Shown piece after piece: positions 1 through 5,940 of a stretch of DNA of 5,940 nucleotides. A model generated the notes under the pieces. The model did not search any database. It was not told the DNA's origin and worked only from the letters and a program-made list of their open reading frames with translations. The position numbers and the translations under genes were made by a program. The stretch lies in the NCBI GenBank assembly GCA_013214445.1, contig JABSPG010000270.1, positions 1 to 5,940 of the forward strand, in the 5' to 3' direction. The stretch comes from Ekhidna sp. (lineage in GTDB: Bacteria; Bacteroidota; Bacteroidia; Cytophagales; Cyclobacteriaceae). Each line of letters starts with the position of its first letter. Positions within the stretch are counted from its first letter, which is position 1.

Positions 1-788
1 TGTATAAGAAGCATGATAGCGGTTTATTGGAGAAAAAGAGCATCAAGAAAAGAGCTGGTACCGTAGGTATTTGTGCGGCTATTCAGGGGCACTACAAAGT
101 AGATGCAGTACCTCATTTGATCTGTGGGGGGTTTACAAAAGAAGAGACAGAGAACGCCCTCATCGATCTTAATTTTTTGGGAATAGATAATATTCTGGCT
201 TTGCGAGGAGACCCGATTAAAACTGAACCTGGTTTTGTTCCTGAACCAGATGGTCATGCTTATGCAACAGATCTAATTCAGCAAATTCAAGACATGAATC
301 AAGGGAAGTATCTCGATGAGGAGGTTCAGAATGCTGTCCCTACTAATTTTTGCATTGGTGCTGCTGCATATCCAGAAAAGCACTTCGAAGCACCAAGTAT
401 GAAATTCGATATTGGATGGTTAAAGAAGAAGGTTGAGTTGGGTGCAGAGTATTTTGTAACTCAGATGTTCTTTGATAATTCCAAGTACTTTCAATTTGTG
501 GATAAGTGTAGGGAGGAAGGTATAGAAATTCCTATCATTCCTGGATTAAAACCTATTTCCACTAAGAAGCACTTGACGATACTGCCTAAGATATTTAATC
601 TTGATTTGCCGGATGATTTAGTAGATGAAGTTCAAAAGTGCAAGGACAATAAAGAAGTTCGTGAGGTGGGAGTGAAGTGGGGAATTCAGCAGAGTAAGGA
701 ATTGATGGATGCCGGTGTACCTGTGCTACACTACTACAGCATGGGTAAGTCCGATTCGGTTTATCGAATTGCGAAAGAACTTTTCTAA
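1..788 (+). CDS. metF: 5,10-methylenetetrahydrofolate reductase (5' end outside window)
   Basis: MetF reduces 5,10-methylene-THF to 5-methyl-THF with FAD in the cytosol, supplying the methyl group for methionine synthesis. The open frame runs from the window edge (first whole codon at base 3, reading YKKHDSGLLEKKSIKKRAGT) to TAA at 786-788. The TTG at base 27 is not the start, because family-like sequence continues upstream of it. About 262 residues are visible against a usual length near 310-320, so roughly the first 55-60, including the N-terminal catalytic glutamate (E. coli Glu28), lie outside. Seen in order: GTVGICAAI, then VDAVPHLICGGFTKEET, then ALRGDP at 198-215, whose Asp matches the flavin-contacting Asp120 of E. 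coli. AAYPEKH follows near 366, then TQMFFD at 459-476 with the substrate-binding Gln, then IPGLKPI. No frameshift or odd residue is seen. The gene lies nine bases before the HMG-CoA lyase gene, probably in one transcript. The family call is very secure. Confidence 0.96.
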   Translation, partial: YKKHDSGLLEKKSIKKRAGTVGICAAIQGHYKVDAVPHLICGGFTKEETENALIDLNFLGIDNILALRGDPIKTEPGFVPEPDGHAYATDLIQQIQDMNQGKYLDEEVQNAVPTNFCIGAAAYPEKHFEAPSMKFDIGWLKKKVELGAEYFVTQMFFDNSKYFQFVDKCREEGIEIPIIPGLKPISTKKHLTILPKIFNLDLPDDLVDEVQKCKDNKEVREVGVKWGIQQSKELMDAGVPVLHYYSMGKSDSVYRIAKELF

Positions 789-797
789 TTTTCGTGT

Positions 798-1643
798 ATG
801 AAGATAATTGAATGCCCCCGAGACGCCATGCAAGGGCTGCATGATTTCATACCGACAGATGTCAAAGCAAAATACATCAATCAACTATTAGCAGTAGGAT
901 TTGATACCATCGATTTTGGAAGCTTTGTTTCACCAAAAGCCATTCCGCAGATGCGAGATACTTCAGAAGTTCTATCACAATTAGATTTGTCAGAAACTAC
1001 TTCAAAGTTATTAGCGATAGTAGCCAATATTCGTGGGGCTAAGAGTGCATCTGAATATGATGAAATTGAATATTTAGGATATCCACTTTCTCTTTCAGAG
1101 ACTTTTCAGCAGAGAAACACCAATAGATCTATAAATGATGCTTTTGATGATCTGGCCGAGATGCAAGAACTTTCGGAGGCTCATGAAAAGACACTTGTCG
1201 TATACCTGTCCATGGGCTTTGGCAATCCTTACGGAGATCCTTATGAAATGGACTATGTGGGAAATTTTGTTGAAAGGTTAGATAACATGGAAGTAAGTGT
1301 TATCTCTTTAGCAGATACCATCGGGGTATCTCAGCCAAACAACATAACTAAGCTTTTTGAAAGCCTAATTCCTAAGTTTCCTCATATAGAGTTTGGTGCT
1401 CATCTACACTCAACTCCCAACACGATCAAAGAAAAAGTGGAAGCTGCCTATCATGCTGGTTGTAGAAGAATGGATGGTGCTATTAAGGGTTTTGGCGGTT
1501 GTCCAATGGCCAAAGATGACCTTACTGGCAACATGGCAACAGAGGTGATGATTGATTGGCTTTTGCAGAATGAAATTAATATCGGATTTAATCAGTTGAA
1601 ATTTGAAGAGGCCATGGCTATGACCCCTTCAGTTTTTGGTTGA
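798..1643 (+). CDS. Hydroxymethylglutaryl-CoA lyase, Bacteroidota-type
   Basis: A 281-residue TIM-barrel enzyme of the HMGL-like (DRE-TIM) family, expected to cleave 3-hydroxy-3-methylglutaryl-CoA to acetyl-CoA and acetoacetate in leucine catabolism. By alignment from memory with human HMGCL, Arg8-Asp9 (PRDAMQG) match Arg41-Asp42, Gln12 matches Gln45, and SFVSPK is at 42-47. LADTIG (171-176) carries the equivalent of Asp204. The metal ligands are His202 and His204 (HLH) and Asn245 (TGNMATE). The mobile-loop cysteine is Cys235 in GFGGCPMA. Two positions differ from human: Glu72 is Asp39, and the HDT after the second histidine ligand reads HST. The same overall wording is, as I recall it, usual in this phylum. 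ATG at 798 places the family's N-terminal strand (KIIECPRD) immediately after Met. No Shine-Dalgarno is present in the nine-base gap after metF. The substrate could be a related acyl-CoA, since HMG-CoA cleavage is inferred from family only. Confidence 0.9.
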   Translation: MKIIECPRDAMQGLHDFIPTDVKAKYINQLLAVGFDTIDFGSFVSPKAIPQMRDTSEVLSQLDLSETTSKLLAIVANIRGAKSASEYDEIEYLGYPLSLSETFQQRNTNRSINDAFDDLAEMQELSEAHEKTLVVYLSMGFGNPYGDPYEMDYVGNFVERLDNMEVSVISLADTIGVSQPNNITKLFESLIPKFPHIEFGAHLHSTPNTIKEKVEAAYHAGCRRMDGAIKGFGGCPMAKDDLTGNMATEVMIDWLLQNEINIGFNQLKFEEAMAMTPSVFG

Positions 1644-1645
1644 TT

Positions 1646-4051
1646 TTATTCGTCCATCAATACATTCACTGGGTTGATAGTAGCCGCGGTGTAGGATCGA
1701 TATCCCATGGTCATAAAAACAATCATCAGCAGTGCTCCTACAGATCCCAACATGATTTCCCAACCAAGGCTGATTCGATGCTCGAATCCATCAAGCCACA
1801 TATTCATGAACCAGTAAGATGCTGAACCCGCCACAATGAGGGATGTTCCGAGGATGATCAATATCTCTCTTAGGAAAATACCGATTATCTGAGAGATTTC
1901 TGCCCCAACTACTTTTCTGATTCCTATCTCTTTCCTTTTAGAGTTTGCCAGGTAATCAGTAAGTCCATACAATCCAAGCATACTTATGAGTAGTGCCACA
2001 CAAACATAGAATGTCGTCGCTTTCGCCATAATGTCATGAAACTGATACTGCATCTTAATTTGTTCATCCAGAAAATCGTATTGGATTAGTAGGTTAGGAT
2101 ATACCTGATCCCAAATTCCTTCGAGTTTTGCCACTGTTGTTTTTAGGTCTTGGCTTCCTAGTTCTGTAAGTGAGATGCCTATTTCGTAAAAATCACCTTC
2201 ATCATATTTAAGCATGACCGGGGTTTGACTTCTGTTTAGTGATTGAGATTTAAAATCATCAATTACTCCAACAACTTTAAAAGTACCTCCCCATTTTGCT
2301 TCGATAGTTTTTCCTAGTGCTTCGTTTGGATTGCCAAGATGTAGTTTTTCTGTTGCTGTTTTGGTCAGAAGAATGTTGCCTTTGATGTCTTTTGATCTAA
2401 GATTTCTACCAGCTAGCAGCTTGATTTCGAATACATTTAAATAATCCTCATCTACTCCCTTTACATTAAGTTCTACCAAATCTTCCTTGCTTTGCTCAGG
2501 ATTGAAATATCTATCAGTGTTATTTGTTCTGGCAATCGGTGAGCCTAAATGTATGGATGTCTTTTGAAACTCAGGCTCGCTTTCAAGCATTGTTTGAAGC
2601 CTGCGTTGTTTCTCAAGGTCTGGTTGAGGAAATGTAAGGCTGATGATTCCGTGATTCTTAAAACCCATGTCATAGTTTTTCATGAATCGCATTTGAGAGA
2701 AAATGACGACTGCCCCAATGATCAAAATGAAAGAAAAACCGAACTGGACACCTACCAAAATTTTTCTTAGTGGGATTCTGCTTTGGCGGTCAATATTGGA
2801 AACTTTGGTCTTGATAGCAGCCAGTGGTGAAAAACCAGAAAGGACCATTGCAGGATAAAAACCCGACATTAGTGTCATGCCTCCGATTACCACGAGGGAA
2901 AATACTACCCATGTTTGAGTGGGGATGTCCTGTAGCTCTATTGAAAAACCTACTAGATATTCAAAACCAACAAGTATTTGGTTGGCAAGGAAGAATCCTA
3001 CTAGTAGAGATAAGCTTACAATGATCATACTTTCCAGTAAAAACTGAATAATAAGATCAAATCTCTGACTTCCCATTACTTTACGAATACCTACTTCTTT
3101 GGCTCTTTTAATCGCTCTAGCAGTGGATAGATTGATAAAATTTATTGCACCGATCAATGCTAGAAAGAATGCAATGGTGTACGATAGTATTTCATAATTT
3201 TTGTTGAAATTGATACCACTGTAACTGCCCACAGGGTCTATATGGATTTGTGCCAAAGACTGGAGTTTTAAGTTGTATCCCTCAATGATATTGTGTTTTG
3301 CAAATGCCTCTTGTATGCTCCTTTCAGCTTGATAGGAATCGCTACCGTGGCTCAACTTGAGGATACACTGTGTGCCACCGTTTAATGTTCCCCACCTATC
3401 TGCTCCGTAATATGGATTTACCCCCTCTTGCTTTTCGTAACTAACAAGCATTTCAAAAGGGAAATCTGTCTTTTTGGGAAGGTCTTTGTAAATACCTGCT
3501 AGCTGGAGCGTATGCTTGTTTCCAAGGATAATGGTACTTCCAAGTAAGTCTTCGAGATTGGTGTTGGAGCTAAAAAATTTCCTAGCTGTCGTCTCTGAAA
3601 GAAATACAAAGGAGGGATCAAAATCTGATGCATCACCTGCTAGCCATTCGAAAGTGAGGACATCAAATACTCCTTCCTGTACAAATCCAATTTTGTTTTG
3701 TTTGATCTTCTTTAGCTTGTCTTTGGGTAGCGGGATATTTACTTGCTCTGACAGCATGTAGAGATTTGAAATTCCTACTAGGTTAGGTAGTTCATCTCTT
3801 AGTCCACCTGACAGTGGATGAGGGACTGTAGGCGTTAAGCCTTCATCGTCACCTATTTTATACTCACCAATTATTCGATAGATATTTTCACCATCTGCTT
3901 GGTGAACATCAAAGTTTGTCTGAAAATTGATAATTGCGTAAAGAGCTATCACGCAAGAGACACCTAGAGATAAGCCCAATAGGCCTAAACTAAAATACGT
4001 TTTATTTCTTGTGAACGTGCGGAAGGATGTGATTATGAAATTCTTAAGCAT
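1646..4051 (-). CDS. FtsX/MacB-like ABC transporter permease, two-half, no adjacent ATPase
   Basis: An 801-residue inner-membrane protein built from two MacB-type permease units. The first unit has a hydrophobic segment at about 20-42, a large periplasmic MacB_PCD-like domain (43-286), then segments near 287-309, 338-360 and 380-402. The second repeats this: segment 430-452, periplasmic domain 453-678, then segments 679-700, 726-748 and 765-785. That gives eight membrane spans with both termini cytosolic. The FtsX signature occurs twice, EVGIRKVMGS at 319-328 and KEIGIRKVVGA at 707-717. Each half ends in a Pro-containing tail (SGFSPLAAIK 405-414; TAATINPVNVL 788-798). No Walker motif is present, so an ATPase must come from elsewhere. 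Such permeases use mechanotransmission for export or for peptide and lipoprotein handling; the substrate here is unknown. ATG at 4049-4051 gives the usual short MLKNF lead before the first span. The gene is convergent with the lyase, with two bases between the stop codons. Confidence 0.92.
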   Translation of the reverse strand: MLKNFIITSFRTFTRNKTYFSLGLLGLSLGVSCVIALYAIINFQTNFDVHQADGENIYRIIGEYKIGDDEGLTPTVPHPLSGGLRDELPNLVGISNLYMLSEQVNIPLPKDKLKKIKQNKIGFVQEGVFDVLTFEWLAGDASDFDPSFVFLSETTARKFFSSNTNLEDLLGSTIILGNKHTLQLAGIYKDLPKKTDFPFEMLVSYEKQEGVNPYYGADRWGTLNGGTQCILKLSHGSDSYQAERSIQEAFAKHNIIEGYNLKLQSLAQIHIDPVGSYSGINFNKNYEILSYTIAFFLALIGAINFINLSTARAIKRAKEVGIRKVMGSQRFDLIIQFLLESMIIVSLSLLVGFFLANQILVGFEYLVGFSIELQDIPTQTWVVFSLVVIGGMTLMSGFYPAMVLSGFSPLAAIKTKVSNIDRQSRIPLRKILVGVQFGFSFILIIGAVVIFSQMRFMKNYDMGFKNHGIISLTFPQPDLEKQRRLQTMLESEPEFQKTSIHLGSPIARTNNTDRYFNPEQSKEDLVELNVKGVDEDYLNVFEIKLLAGRNLRSKDIKGNILLTKTATEKLHLGNPNEALGKTIEAKWGGTFKVVGVIDDFKSQSLNRSQTPVMLKYDEGDFYEIGISLTELGSQDLKTTVAKLEGIWDQVYPNLLIQYDFLDEQIKMQYQFHDIMAKATTFYVCVALLISMLGLYGLTDYLANSKRKEIGIRKVVGAEISQIIGIFLREILIILGTSLIVAGSASYWFMNMWLDGFEHRISLGWEIMLGSVGALLMIVFMTMGYRSYTAATINPVNVLMDE

Positions 4052-4083
4052 CGTTGGTTTTGGTTTGACCAGATATGCTATGA

Positions 4084-4099
4084 ATATTGTGCCATATTG
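4084..4099. repeat. Short direct repeat with 10-base period
   Basis: On the + strand ATATTG occurs at 4084-4089 and again at 4094-4099, which is CAATAT twice on the permease strand. The starts are ten bases apart, about one helical turn. Tandem half-sites of this kind can bind response-regulator dimers, but six bases in AT-rich DNA is weak evidence. The second copy overlaps the neighbouring inverted repeat by two bases. Confidence 0.3.
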
Positions 4100-4118
4100 A
4101 TTAAGTGGTTATTAATCA
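4098..4118. repeat. Perfect inverted repeat, 7-base arms and 7-base spacer
   Basis: TGATTAA (4098-4104), then GTGGTTA, then TTAATCA (4112-4118). The arms are exact reverse complements, with centres 14 bases apart. The repeat sits 47-67 bases ahead of the permease ATG. An operator for a dimeric regulator fits the spacing. A terminator after dprA is less likely because the stem is AT-rich and no T run follows. A seven-base match in AT-rich DNA can also arise by chance. Confidence 0.5.
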
Positions 4119-4177
4119 GTGGGTTAAGGTTTAGATACTTGTTTTAATATGCTCGAATATGAACACAATACCGAACA

Positions 4178-5272
4178 TTAAGTCAAGCCAAATTTCTTTC
4201 CCGGTAGACTTTTTACTACGTTTTTAAATTCCAGGCTCAGAAGGTGTGAAGCAACTTGGTTGATCGGAATCTGTGTTTCAACTGCAATTTTGTCAATATC
4301 AACTGGCTCTCTGTACTCAGAAAGAAGGTCGTAGATCGTTTGTTCGGAACCAGTTAGGTCTATGGGTGTTTTTGGTTCTTTATCTTTTACGTCTATATCC
4401 CAATTGAGGTGATAGATCAGGTCCTCAAGGCCTGTATATATCAAAGCTTTCTGAGAGGCAATTAGCTTGTTGGTTCCTTCCGAATATGTATGTCCTACAT
4501 CGCCTGGGACAGCAAAGACAAGTCGGTTGTAAGAATCTGCAATATTTGCAGTGATGAGTGCACCCCCTTTGACTGCAGCCTCTACCACTATAGTGGCATC
4601 AGTCATTCCTGCAATGATTCGATTCCTAGCAGGAAATAGATGAGGATCAGGTTTTGTCGTGGGTGGACTCTCTGAGAGAATTGCCCCATTATGCTGTATC
4701 ACTTCTGCATACTTTTTATGAACAGAAGGATATATACGATCTAAACCACCAGCTAAGACTGCAACTGTTGATAGATTATTAGCAAGACTAGTCTTGTGAG
4801 CTTGAATGTCGATACCGTAGGCCAGACCACTTACGACGGTAATATCCAACGTAGCTAAATCATTTACGATTTTCTCCGTTATGCCGGTACCATAAGAAGT
4901 GGCTTTTCGTGTACCAACTACTGCAATCGTTTTTGCAGGATTTAGACTCCCATTTCCTTTCTTGTAGATGATATTTGGTGAATCAGGAGCCTGTTTAAGT
5001 CTCTTGGGAAATAGTGGATTCGTGAAATGAATAATTTCCGCTCCAATTTTTTCCGAATTTCTTATGATTTTTTCTGCATCTTCAAATGGTCTTGCATTTT
5101 TGATCATATTGATCATCTTCTCTCCAACACCTGGAATTTTTTGCAGCTTGCCTTTGGGCGATTTGAAGACCTCACTCGCTGATCCGCAATAGCCAAGCAG
5201 TTGTTTGGAGGCTTTACTACCTATTCCAGGAATTAGCTCCAGTGCAATCTGGAAGACCAATTCTTCTGACAT
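4178..5272 (-). CDS. dprA: DNA-processing protein DprA (Smf)
   Basis: DprA binds single-stranded DNA entering the cytosol during natural transformation, shields it and loads RecA. The 364-residue protein is full length with three parts. At the N terminus are helix-hairpin-helix-like repeats (IPGIGSKASKQLL 14-26, IPGVGEKMINMI 46-57). Next comes the Rossmann-like core (about 75-285) with VVGTRKATSYG 118-128, SGLAYGIDIQAH 148-159, GGLDRIYP 175-182, SESPP 200-204, FPARNRIIAG 213-222, GGALITANIA 236-245, FAVPGD 253-258 and GTNKLI 266-271. A C-terminal winged-helix (DML1-like) domain occupies about 308-364. ATG at 5270-5272 places the first hairpin at the normal distance, and no Shine-Dalgarno is seen. 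It begins three bases after the merR stop, in the same frame, so translation of the two is probably coupled. No competence pilus or ComEC gene is visible here, so transformability is not shown. Confidence 0.96.
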   Translation of the reverse strand: MSEELVFQIALELIPGIGSKASKQLLGYCGSASEVFKSPKGKLQKIPGVGEKMINMIKNARPFEDAEKIIRNSEKIGAEIIHFTNPLFPKRLKQAPDSPNIIYKKGNGSLNPAKTIAVVGTRKATSYGTGITEKIVNDLATLDITVVSGLAYGIDIQAHKTSLANNLSTVAVLAGGLDRIYPSVHKKYAEVIQHNGAILSESPPTTKPDPHLFPARNRIIAGMTDATIVVEAAVKGGALITANIADSYNRLVFAVPGDVGHTYSEGTNKLIASQKALIYTGLEDLIYHLNWDIDVKDKEPKTPIDLTGSEQTIYDLLSEYREPVDIDKIAVETQIPINQVASHLLSLEFKNVVKSLPGKKFGLT

Positions 5273-5275
5273 CTA

Positions 5276-5611
5276 TTAAAGTTCTTTCTTAAGATCGTTA
5301 AGGAAGTTTCTGACTTTCTTTAGAGATTCAATCATCTCCATTTTGTCAGTGGATGTTTCTCCACCGTTTGCAATGAAGTCTCTGGCACCTTGCAACGTAT
5401 AGCCTTTTTCTTTTACAAGGTGGAAAATCAGTTTCACGTTTTGGAGATCGTCCTTGGTGAATTGACGATTTCCTTTTCGATTCTTCTTGGGCTTTATATT
5501 ATCGAACTCTCCTTCCCAAAAGCGGATCAATGAAGTCGCTACACCTAATTCATCGGCGACTTCACCAATGGTGTAGTATTTCTTTTCAATTTCCTTTTCC
5601 TTGTAGGGCAC
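5276..5611 (-). CDS. Small MerR-type DNA-binding regulator
   Basis: A 111-residue protein of the MerR_1 (HTH_17-like) group. YYTIGEVADELGVATSLIRF (12-31) is the winged helix-turn-helix, followed by the wing (PKKNRKGNRQF 41-51) and the second helical pair (DDLQNVKLIFHLVKEKGYTL 54-73). The Lys-rich tail (about 90-111) looks helical and could form the usual MerR dimer coiled coil. There is no cysteine and no room for a ligand-binding domain, so metal or drug sensing is not supported and the signal is unknown. The start is GTG at 5609-5611. An in-frame TAA at 5618-5620 closes the frame upstream, and the next Met (residue 91) lies beyond the DNA-binding domain, so GTG is the only sensible start. 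The gene sits 15 bases after the CapA-like gene and 3 before dprA, in one apparent operon. Confidence 0.9.
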   Translation of the reverse strand: MPYKEKEIEKKYYTIGEVADELGVATSLIRFWEGEFDNIKPKKNRKGNRQFTKDDLQNVKLIFHLVKEKGYTLQGARDFIANGGETSTDKMEMIESLKKVRNFLNDLKKEL

Positions 5612-5626
5612 TGTAGGTTAGTAGGA

Positions 5627-5940
5627 TTATTCTTTTTTATAGTGAATCTCTCCCGAGTCCTTTATCTCTATTGGGTTTTCAGGGAAGTCTTCCAAAGATA
5701 ATCGTTGGATTGTTTTTAGCGAAGAAAGATTGGAATCATTTCTTGGGCCATCTGAATAACTCTGCCGAAACGAGTGAATTTCACCTTCTAAAAATATACC
5801 CGCTGCATCTGTTTTGACTTCTAAAATAGGTGCTTCTCCTGCTAGCCCCCTGAGATTAAATCGGCCATAAGTCAAAAAGTTACCTAAGCTATAGGCGATC
5901 ATTCTTTCCTTGTATACTTCGATAGCTCTAACAATATGGG
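5627..5940 (-). CDS. CapA/PGA_cap-family protein (C-terminal part; 5' end outside window)
   Basis: Only the last 104 or so residues are inside. The frame is open to the window edge and reads HIVRAIEVYKERMIAYSLGN from 5938 leftward, so the ATG at 5900-5902 is an internal Met. The segment HIVRAIEVY...IAYSLGNFLTYGRFNLRG is the closing motif of CapA-type (poly-gamma-glutamate capsule synthesis homologue) proteins, which have a calcineurin-like metallophosphatase fold. The His belongs to the usual G-x-H-V metal-site region. The catalytic residues nearer the N terminus, and any signal peptide, cannot be checked. The tail (about 60 residues after PILEVK) is polar and without recognised domains. Many Bacteroidota carry such a protein as an enzyme of unknown substrate, so a capsule role should not be assumed. 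It leads directly into merR with a 15-base gap and likely shares its promoter with merR and dprA. Confidence 0.88.
   Translation of the reverse strand, partial: HIVRAIEVYKERMIAYSLGNFLTYGRFNLRGLAGEAPILEVKTDAAGIFLEGEIHSFRQSYSDGPRNDSNLSSLKTIQRLSLEDFPENPIEIKDSGEIHYKKE

Larger units (their letters stand above)
4052..4177 (-). promoter_or_regulatory. Leader of the permease gene / downstream region of dprA
   Basis: These 126 AT-rich bases are the only sizeable intergenic gap in the window. They lie between the dprA stop and the permease ATG on the same strand, so they must hold the permease promoter if that gene is not read through from dprA. I see a 7-7-7 inverted repeat (4098-4118) and a CAATAT direct repeat (4084-4099). 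I found no convincing match to the Bacteroidota -33 TTTG / -7 TANNTTTG promoter, no sigma-54 motif, no Shine-Dalgarno, and no GC-rich hairpin with a T tract. That a promoter lies here is inferred from layout only. Confidence 0.45.

Noticed and set aside
27..29. TTG as the metF start codon
   Set aside because: The frame continues upstream to the window edge with family-like residues (YKKHDSGLL), and the family needs some 55-60 more N-terminal residues.
24..257. 77-codon open frame on the - strand
   Set aside because: It lies antisense inside metF, resembles no family, and the + strand frame is strongly MetF-like throughout.
1616..1645. GCCATGGC palindrome just inside the 3' end of the lyase gene as a terminator for the permease
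   Set aside because: It is only a short self-complementary site without a loop, and no T run follows in the permease direction.
1640..1825. 61-codon + strand frame beginning over the lyase stop
   Set aside because: It is antisense to the conserved C-terminal membrane segments of the permease; its composition is not protein-like and it has no recognisable domain.
2549..3761. Three + strand frames (2549-2770, 2824-3024, 3516-3761)
   Set aside because: All lie antisense within the permease gene, whose frame carries the FtsX signatures, and none has a recognisable motif.
4098..4118. Rho-independent terminator after dprA
   Set aside because: The stem is seven AT-rich pairs with no T run after it on either strand, so a regulatory dyad or chance fits better.
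4178..5611. A defence system or mobile island built around the MerR and DprA-like genes
   Set aside because: DprA is full length with canonical motifs and a winged-helix tail, the MerR protein is an ordinary small regulator, and there is no nuclease, integrase, repeat border or evident base-composition shift.
5627..5902. A stand-alone 91-residue gene starting at the ATG at 5900-5902
   Set aside because: Upstream in-frame codons to the window edge encode HIVRAIEVYKER, which joins the YSLGNF motif in CapA-family proteins, so this is the tail of a longer gene.

Overview
The window looks like ordinary chromosomal DNA from a member of the Bacteroidota, most plausibly a marine or soil Cytophagales-type bacterium. 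The reasons are AT-rich DNA with densely packed genes, starts lacking Shine-Dalgarno sequences, a MetF and an HMG-CoA lyase with wording I know from this phylum, a long two-half FtsX/MacB-like permease with no ATPase beside it (a type this phylum carries in many copies), and a short MerR protein directly ahead of dprA. The taxonomic call is inference from remembered protein families; genus cannot be given.

Left third (1-1643, + strand): the 3' four fifths of metF (5,10-methylenetetrahydrofolate reductase), cut by the window edge, then nine bases later a complete HMG-CoA lyase gene. They look co-transcribed. One feeds methyl groups to methionine synthesis. The other splits 3-hydroxy-3-methylglutaryl-CoA into acetyl-CoA and acetoacetate at the end of leucine breakdown.

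Middle (1646-4051, - strand): an 801-residue inner-membrane permease of the FtsX/MacB superfamily, convergent with the lyase gene and only two bases from it. A 126-base spacer, the only intergenic region of any size here, separates its start from the end of dprA. The spacer holds a perfect 7-7-7 inverted repeat and a short direct repeat that may be regulatory.

Right third (4178-5940, - strand): transcribed leftward, the tail of a CapA/PGA_cap-type metallophosphatase-fold gene (cut by the window edge), then a small MerR-type DNA-binding protein with a GTG start, then full-length dprA. The gaps are 15 and 3 bases, so this is probably one operon. DprA loads RecA on incoming single-stranded DNA in natural transformation.

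I found no RNA gene, mobile element, CRISPR array, or convincing sign of a new system. All catalytic or signature motifs I could check are intact. The points worth a second look are modest: clade-specific active-site substitutions in the lyase, the in-frame tandem stops joining merR to dprA, the orphan permease and the dyad in its leader.
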